Both the position numbers and the translations under genes were made by a program. A stretch of DNA of 10,057 bases from an uncultured Clostridia bacterium (GTDB lineage Bacteria; Bacillota; Clostridia; Christensenellales; Aristaeellaceae): NCBI GenBank assembly GCA_934631985.1, contig CAKTYE010000083.1, positions 1-10,057 of the forward strand, written 5' to 3'. Within the stretch, counting starts at the first letter, position 1. Each line of letters opens with the position of its first letter. Below the pieces are notes generated by a model. That model was not told where the DNA came from, searched no databases, and worked only from the letters and a program-made list of their open reading frames with translations. This document shows, piece by piece, positions 5,771 to 10,057 of the stretch.

Positions 5771-7363
5771 GTGCTTCGGGTAGCAAACCTTTCCGCGCCG
5801 CTGGACGCGGATCAGCATGCGCTGGAGGAGCTGGCGCTTCACCGTCTGCATGCACGGCGGGCAGACCTGATCTCCCTGACGCTGCGCAAAAAATCCGTGG
5901 ACGCGCGGGACAAGGGCGACGTGCATTTCGTGGTAACGGTGGACGTGCAATTGCGTCAGGAGGACGCGGTGCTGCGCCGCCTGAAGCCGGGCGTTGCCAG
6001 CAGGGTGCAGCCGGATGTGCCGAGCGTGCTGCCGCAGGCCCGCTTTGTTCAGCCGCCCGTGGTGGTGGGCGCAGGCCCTGCGGGGCTTTTTGCGGCGCTG
6101 ACGCTGGCAAGAGCCGGCGCACGGCCTGTGCTGATCGAGCGCGGCAGGCCGGTAGAGCAGCGCGCCCTGGATGTAGAGCGCATGGCGACGCAGGGGGCGC
6201 TGGACCCGGAGAGCAACGTGCAGTTCGGCGAGGGCGGTGCAGGCGCGTTTTCGGACGGCAAGCTGACCACGGGCATCAAAAGCCCCCATCAGCGGGAGGT
6301 GCTGGAAACCTTCGTGCGTCACGGTGCGCCGGAGGAAATTCTATACCTTGCCAAGCCCCACATCGGCACGGATCTTTTGCGGGGCGTGGTGGCCTCCATG
6401 CGGGCGGAAATCATCCGCCTGGGCGGCGAGGTGCTGTTTGAGACCCGCCTGACGGAGCTGCTGCTGCAAGGCCATCATGTGGTCGGCGTGCGGGTGCAGA
6501 TGGGCGACCATGTGCGGGAGATCGCGGCGGAGACGGTGCTGCTGTGCATCGGACACAGCGCCCGGGACACGCTGCAAACGCTGTTCCGCCAGGGCGTGGA
6601 TATGGTGCAGAAGCCCTTTGCCATGGGGGTGCGCATCGAGCATCCCCAGGCGCTGATCAACCGCAGCCAGTACGGACGCTTTGCCGACCATCCTGCGCTG
6701 CGGGCCGCAGATTACAAGCTGGCGGTGCGCACTCCGGACGGGCGCGGCTGCTATACCTTCTGCATGTGTCCCGGCGGCGAGGTCATTGCGGGCGCATCGC
6801 AGATGGGCGGCGTGGTGGTCAACGGCATGAGCTATCATGCCCGCGCCGGGGAGAATGCCAACGCGGCGCTGCTGGTGGGCGTGCAGCCCGAGGACTTCGG
6901 GGATGACCATCCGCTGGCGGGCTTCGTGCTTCAGCGCAGCATCGAGCAGGCGGCCTATCGCCTGGGCGGCGGAGACTTCAAGGCCCCGGCCCAGCGGGTG
7001 GAGGACTTTTTGCAGGGCCGCGCATCCACGCGTTTTGGCAGCGTGAAGCCCAGCTATCGCCCGGGTGTGACCCCGGCAAACCTGTGGGAGTGCCTGCCGC
7101 GCTTCATCTGCGAGGACCTGAAGCTGGGCATTGTGGGCATGGACAAGCAGCTGCACGGCTTTGCCCTGCCGGACGCAGTGATGACGGGCGTAGAGACCCG
7201 CTCCTCGTCCCCGGTGCGGCTGCCCCGCAGCGCAGAGCGCATGAGCAATATCCTGGGCCTGTATCCCGTGGGTGAGGGCGCAGGCTATGCGGGAGGCATC
7301 GTCTCGGCGGCGGTGGATGGTATCGCCACAGCCCGGACGGCGCTGGAAAGGAGCAATGAATGA
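5771..7363 (+). CDS. FAD-dependent dehydrogenase, COG2509 type
   Basis: This 530-aa flavoprotein belongs to the family described as uncharacterised FAD-dependent dehydrogenases. The N-terminal ~90 residues carry the family's small domain, with KKSVDARDKGDVHFVVTVDV at 40-59. The Rossmann FAD motif VVVGAGPAGLFAA follows (G100, G102, G105), with E123 in LIERG to hold the adenosine ribose. The hallmark QFGEGGAGAFSDGKLTTG spans 151-168, and a C-terminal FAD-contact segment reads GLYPVGEGAGYAGGIVSAAVDG. The start is GTG 5771, with AAGGAG nine bases upstream; no better ATG agrees with the family's N-terminus. The stop overlaps the next start as ATGA (7360-7363), so the two are translationally coupled. 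No cysteine redox pair typical of thioredoxin reductases is evident. Substrate and electron acceptor are unknown. Confidence 0.88.
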   Translation: MLRVANLSAPLDADQHALEELALHRLHARRADLISLTLRKKSVDARDKGDVHFVVTVDVQLRQEDAVLRRLKPGVASRVQPDVPSVLPQARFVQPPVVVGAGPAGLFAALTLARAGARPVLIERGRPVEQRALDVERMATQGALDPESNVQFGEGGAGAFSDGKLTTGIKSPHQREVLETFVRHGAPEEILYLAKPHIGTDLLRGVVASMRAEIIRLGGEVLFETRLTELLLQGHHVVGVRVQMGDHVREIAAETVLLCIGHSARDTLQTLFRQGVDMVQKPFAMGVRIEHPQALINRSQYGRFADHPALRAADYKLAVRTPDGRGCYTFCMCPGGEVIAGASQMGGVVVNGMSYHARAGENANAALLVGVQPEDFGDDHPLAGFVLQRSIEQAAYRLGGGDFKAPAQRVEDFLQGRASTRFGSVKPSYRPGVTPANLWECLPRFICEDLKLGIVGMDKQLHGFALPDAVMTGVETRSSSPVRLPRSAERMSNILGLYPVGEGAGYAGGIVSAAVDGIATARTALERSNE

Positions 7364-9219
7364 TTCGCGGCGTATGCTTTGACATGGACGGCCTGCTGTT
7401 CGACACGGAATGGCTAGGTGCGGACATGATGTATAAGGCGGTGGAGGAGCAGGGCTGCAAGCTGACCGAGGCGCAGTGGCGGGCCAATCTGGGCCAGAAC
7501 GCGGCGGCGACCAAGCAGGCGCTTCGCAATTGGTTTGGAAACAGCATCGACCCGGATCGCTTCTTTACCGACTGGTGCCGCCTGATGGTGGAACACATCC
7601 GGGAGAGCGGCGTTCCCGAAAAGGCGGGGGCGCGGGCGGCGTTGACGGCCCTGCGGGAACACGGTATCCGCACGGCGCTGGTCACCTCCAACGATGAGGA
7701 TGTAGTGGCGGAATATCTGGCCTTGAGCGGCTTCCGTCCGTTCTTTGACGTGATCGTCACCGGGGGCATGGTGCAGCACGGCAAGCCTGCCCCGGATATT
7801 TACCTGAAGGCGGCAGAAGCGCTGGGCCTTTCCCCGGCGGAGTGCGCAGGGGTGGAGGATTCCCTAAACGGCGTGAAGGCCATCCGCGCGGCGGGCATGC
7901 GCTGCGTCATGGTGCCGGATACGCAGCCCTACGGCCCGGATTTCGCACCTCATGTGGACGATTGCCTGACCACGCTGAACGAGCTGTATGATACTTTATT
8001 TGCAAAGGAGAAGATGACCATGAGAACGGTGCTGGATCGGTTCCTGGACTATGTGCAGGTGGAGACAACCTCCTGCGAGACGAATGCGTGCTGCCCCTCG
8101 ACCCCCGGTCAGATGGAGCTGGCGAAGTTGCTGGTGAAGGAGCTGCGGGACATGGGCGTGGCGGACGCGCGGGTGGATGAGAATGGCTATGTGTATGCCA
8201 GCATTCCCGCCAAGGGCGACCATCCTGCGCGGGTGGGCTTCATCGCCCATATGGACACCTCCGACGCGGTGAAGGGGCCTGTGCATCCCCAGGTCATCAA
8301 GAACTATGACGGCAAGCCCATTACGCTGAAGAACGGCATGGTGATCGACGGCTTTGATTTCCTGCCCGGCCTGAAGGGGCAGGATCTGGTGGTCACCGAC
8401 GGCACCAGCGTGCTGGGCGGCGATGACAAGGCGGGCGTGGCGGAGATCATGACCCTTGCGGCCCGCCTGATGGCTCCCGATGCCCCCGAGCATTGCACCG
8501 TGTGCATCGGCTTCACCCCCGATGAGGAGATCGGGCGCGGCGCAGACCTGTTCAACGTGGCGGATTTCCATGCAGACTACGCCTACACGGTGGACGGCGG
8601 TGCTGTTGGCGAAATGGAATATGAGAACTTCAACGCGGCTGCGGCCGTGGTGGAGGTGCGCGGCGTGAACATCCATCCCGGCTCTGCAAAGAATCAGATG
8701 AAGAACGCGGCGCTCATCGCCATGGAGTTCAACGGCATGCTGCCCCCGTGGGAGACCCCCAGCCACACCGAGGGCTATGAGGGCTTCTATCACCTGTGCG
8801 AGATGCAGGGCGACGAGGAGCTGGCGACCCTGAGTTACATTCTGCGCGACCATGACGGCGCCAAGCTGGAGCAGAAGAAGACCACCCTGCTGCAGATCGC
8901 GGCATACCTGAACCAGAAGTGGGGCGAGGGTACGGTGAAGGTGACCATCAAGGACAGCTACCGCAACATGAAGGAAATGCTGCTGCCTCATATGGAGATC
9001 ATCGACAAGGCGCATGCGGCCTTCGAGGCCTGCGGCGTGAAGTTCTCCGTTGCGCCCATCCGCGGCGGCACGGACGGCGCACGCCTGAGTTACATGGGGC
9101 TGCTGTGTCCCAACCTGTCCACCGGCGGCTACAACTGCCATGGGCGCAAGGAGCTGGTCTCGGTGCAGGGCATGGAGACCATGGTGGATGTGTTGACGGA
9201 GATCGTGAAGCGGGCGTAA
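7360..9219 (+). CDS. pepT: In-frame fusion of HAD phosphatase and peptidase T
   Basis: The 619-aa frame encodes two complete proteins end to end. Residues 1-218 are a beta-phosphoglucomutase-like HAD: D8 and D10 in FDMDGLLFD, S110 in VTSND, K142 in HGKPAPD, E166 and D167 in VEDSLNG. Residues 221-619 equal a full 399-aa PepT, the M20 zinc aminopeptidase that removes the N-terminal residue from tripeptides in the cytosol. In PepT numbering the metal ligands H77 and D79 (AHMDT), D135 (GGDDKAG), E170 (PDEEIG), D192 (VDGG) and H374 (NCHGRKE) are present, with catalytic E169 and the conserved PIRGGTDGARLS. There is no linker: the HAD ends at LYDTLFAKEK and PepT begins MRTVLDRF. An internal ribosome binding site precedes ATG 8020, so free PepT may also be made. 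ATG 7360 overlaps the flavoprotein stop. The enzyme calls are firm; a working fusion is not proven. Confidence 0.9.
   Translation: MIRGVCFDMDGLLFDTEWLGADMMYKAVEEQGCKLTEAQWRANLGQNAAATKQALRNWFGNSIDPDRFFTDWCRLMVEHIRESGVPEKAGARAALTALREHGIRTALVTSNDEDVVAEYLALSGFRPFFDVIVTGGMVQHGKPAPDIYLKAAEALGLSPAECAGVEDSLNGVKAIRAAGMRCVMVPDTQPYGPDFAPHVDDCLTTLNELYDTLFAKEKMTMRTVLDRFLDYVQVETTSCETNACCPSTPGQMELAKLLVKELRDMGVADARVDENGYVYASIPAKGDHPARVGFIAHMDTSDAVKGPVHPQVIKNYDGKPITLKNGMVIDGFDFLPGLKGQDLVVTDGTSVLGGDDKAGVAEIMTLAARLMAPDAPEHCTVCIGFTPDEEIGRGADLFNVADFHADYAYTVDGGAVGEMEYENFNAAAAVVEVRGVNIHPGSAKNQMKNAALIAMEFNGMLPPWETPSHTEGYEGFYHLCEMQGDEELATLSYILRDHDGAKLEQKKTTLLQIAAYLNQKWGEGTVKVTIKDSYRNMKEMLLPHMEIIDKAHAAFEACGVKFSVAPIRGGTDGARLSYMGLLCPNLSTGGYNCHGRKELVSVQGMETMVDVLTEIVKRA
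8004..8010 (+). promoter_or_regulatory. Internal ribosome binding site before the PepT part
   Basis: AAAGGAG lies nine bases before ATG 8020 and three before ATG 8014, inside the continuous HAD-PepT frame. The spacing to ATG 8020 is ideal, and that start gives a PepT of normal length beginning at the usual N-terminus. It decides whether PepT is also produced as a separate protein. Confidence 0.65.
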
Positions 9220-9279
9220 AGAGGAATTTCCGCCGGGCTGTCGAAATGAGAGTTATCCTACTATCAGGAGGCGCATAGC

Positions 9280-9699
9280 ATGTCTACTCCCACTGTTGAG
9301 ACGGGTCGATTTTCCCTGATGATCCGCGGCGAGGCCCTATCCACTAAAGAGCTGGAGCAGGGCCTGGGGCTTGCCGCCACCAGCCTGGTACGCAAGGGCG
9401 AGCTGCTGAACCGGCTGCCCCGCATCGAAGCGGCGGACGACCTGTGGGTTCACGAAATCCCGCTGTCCGCGCCCGATGACACGGACAGCGGCCTGAACGA
9501 TCTGCTGGAGCAGCTTTTGGCGCACAGGACCTTCCTGCTGGAGCAGGCCAAGACCAAGCAGGTAACGCTGCGACTCTATGTGCGTTCCAGCCGCGCCCAC
9601 ATCACCTACAGCCTGATGCCCGAGACGCTGCAAAAGCTGAACGAGATCGGCCTGCCGCTGGAGCTTTCCAGCCTGAGCTGGGGCGAGTTTGGGGTGTAA
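9280..9699 (+). CDS. DUF4279-like small protein
   Basis: This is a 139-aa soluble protein with no signal peptide or membrane segment. Its pattern fits the DUF4279 family: an opening strand GRFSLMIRGEALSTKELEQGLGL, then TSLVRKGELLN, a conserved tryptophan in DDLWVHEIPL (residues near 65), a helical stretch LNDLLEQLLAHRTFLLEQAKTKQ, then LRLYVRSSRAHITYSLMPETLQKLNEIGLPLELS. Members are often encoded near toxin or polymorphic immunity loci, but many stand alone and no function is established. I see no toxin next to it. The start ATG 9280 has AGGAGG nine bases upstream. It lies 60 bases after the PepT stop, and the terminator at 9719-9761 closes the unit, so it may be the last gene of the flavoprotein-HAD-PepT operon. 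The family call is from memory of the pattern. Confidence 0.7.
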   Translation: MSTPTVETGRFSLMIRGEALSTKELEQGLGLAATSLVRKGELLNRLPRIEAADDLWVHEIPLSAPDDTDSGLNDLLEQLLAHRTFLLEQAKTKQVTLRLYVRSSRAHITYSLMPETLQKLNEIGLPLELSSLSWGEFGV

Positions 9700-9718
9700 T
9701 CACGGATAAGGGCAAGGG

Positions 9719-9761
9719 AGAAGGCGCTTCTGAAGGTAAATACGGAAGCGCCTTCTTTTTT
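9719..9761 (+). terminator. Rho-independent terminator
   Basis: A perfect 12-bp stem, AGAAGGCGCTTC (9719-9730) and GAAGCGCCTTCT (9745-9756), with a 14-base loop, ends in a run of six T (9756-9761). It sits 20 bases after the stop of the DUF4279-like gene and closes the plus-strand block. Confidence 0.92.
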
Positions 9762-9776
9762 AGGAAAAGCATAAAA

Positions 9777-9863
9777 AGGACTGAGTTGGAACCATTTCTG
9801 GTTCCAACTCAGTCCTCAGACCGTTGACGACTTTGTCAACGGTCTGGGATCGTCAAGGCGATC
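9777..9863 (+). repeat. Array of three abutting hairpins
   Basis: Three stem-loops follow each other without a gap. The first has perfect 18-bp arms (9777-9794 and 9799-9816) around a TTTC loop. The second has perfect 12-bp arms, CAGACCGTTGAC (9817-9828) and GTCAACGGTCTG (9835-9846), with a 6-base loop. The third has 5-bp arms GATCG and CGATC (9848-9852, 9859-9863) and is followed by TTTTCTTGTTTTATTT, so it looks like a terminator. There is no open frame. It may be a small structured RNA, a non-coding palindromic repeat or MITE-like unit, or a reinforced terminator region. I cannot tell these apart here. Confidence 0.7.
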
Positions 9864-9893
9864 TTTTCTTGTTTTATTTCCTTGCTGTATGCT

Positions 9894-9930
9894 AAAACGC
9901 CATATCCTCTCTTGAAAACATGGCGTTTTT
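9894..9930. terminator. Bidirectional terminator-like hairpin
   Basis: Arms AAAACGCCAT (9894-9903) and ATGGCGTTTT (9920-9929) form a 10-bp stem with a 16-base loop. T runs follow on both strands (TTTTT at 9926-9930; TTTT on the complement of 9894-9897). It could stop transcripts from either side, for example from a leftward gene beyond the window. Confidence 0.6.
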
Positions 9931-9940
9931 CAGCGGTCTG

Positions 9941-9972
9941 ACGCGCCGTCTTCTTCGCAGAAGGCGGCGCGT
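9941..9972. other. Strong GC-rich hairpin
   Basis: Arms ACGCGCCGTCTTCT (9941-9954) and AGAAGGCGGCGCGT (9959-9972) pair over 14 positions, with one G-U wobble and a TCGC loop. Neither strand has a T run next to it, so it is not a standard terminator. The ten bases before it, CAGCGGTCTG, resemble the CAACGGTCTG arm of the second hairpin in the array at 9835-9846. From 9973 to the window end I see nothing I can support. Confidence 0.55.
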
Positions 9973-10057
9973 GCTGCTTATTATGCTCAGGGCCAAAGAT
10001 GGGAATTACCGATTCTCCGTGCCGGCGCTGCCGTGACAGCCACCGCTTCCTTTACGG

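Noticed and set aside
4468..9141. Long minus-strand open frames opposite the plus-strand enzymes (for example 4468-5757, 6341-7156, 7996-9141)
   Set aside because: They mirror the codon bias of well-supported HAD-GNAT, flavoprotein and PepT genes and show no domain motifs or translation signals.
10000..10057. Possible gene ends at the right edge: a + strand frame MGITDSPCRRC... and a minus-strand frame ending GSGGCHGSAGTENR at 10006
   Set aside because: Each has under 20 codons, the two overlap on opposite strands, neither has a convincing start signal or recognisable motif, and the rest lies outside the window.

Overview
The window reads as the chromosome of a GC-rich Bacillota, most likely a gut-type Clostridia. 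The basis is AGGAGG-type ribosome binding sites before almost every gene, sigma-A-like promoters with 17-base spacers, and family choices (SBP_bac_3 amino-acid ABC importer, BrnQ carrier, COG2509 flavoprotein, PepT). I cannot name a species.

Left edge (1-354): the first ~135 bases look less GC-rich than the rest and carry the tail of a + strand reading frame that enters from outside the window. Its last codons lie antisense inside a 41-nt stretch that matches the 5' half of a tRNA-Ser(CGA), from acceptor stem to anticodon loop, and then diverges. On the opposite strand, a good sigma-A promoter faces this tRNA fragment. I read this as one end of an integrated element, or the scar of one, in a tRNA-Ser gene.

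Minus-strand transport block (355-4300): read right to left, there is a BrnQ branched-chain amino-acid carrier with its own promoter and probable terminator. It is followed by a three-gene polar amino-acid ABC importer (binding protein, permease, ATPase) with its own promoter. A strong stem-loop without a U-tract sits between binding protein and permease, where differential mRNA stability is often set.

Divergent plus-strand block (4510-9699): a HAD-GNAT two-domain protein; a COG2509-type FAD-dependent dehydrogenase; a 619-aa reading frame that joins a beta-phosphoglucomutase-like HAD phosphatase in frame to a complete peptidase T and keeps an ideal internal ribosome binding site before the PepT part; and a small DUF4279-like protein, closed by a textbook rho-independent terminator.

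Right edge (9762-10057): no convincing gene, but dense secondary structure. Three hairpins lie end to end (18 bp, 12 bp, and 5 bp plus T-rich tail), followed by a bidirectional terminator-like hairpin and a 14-bp GC-rich hairpin.

Functionally, the two importers and the tripeptidase together suggest amino-acid and peptide use. The most notable items are the tRNA-Ser junction, the HAD-PepT fusion with an internal start, and the hairpin array.
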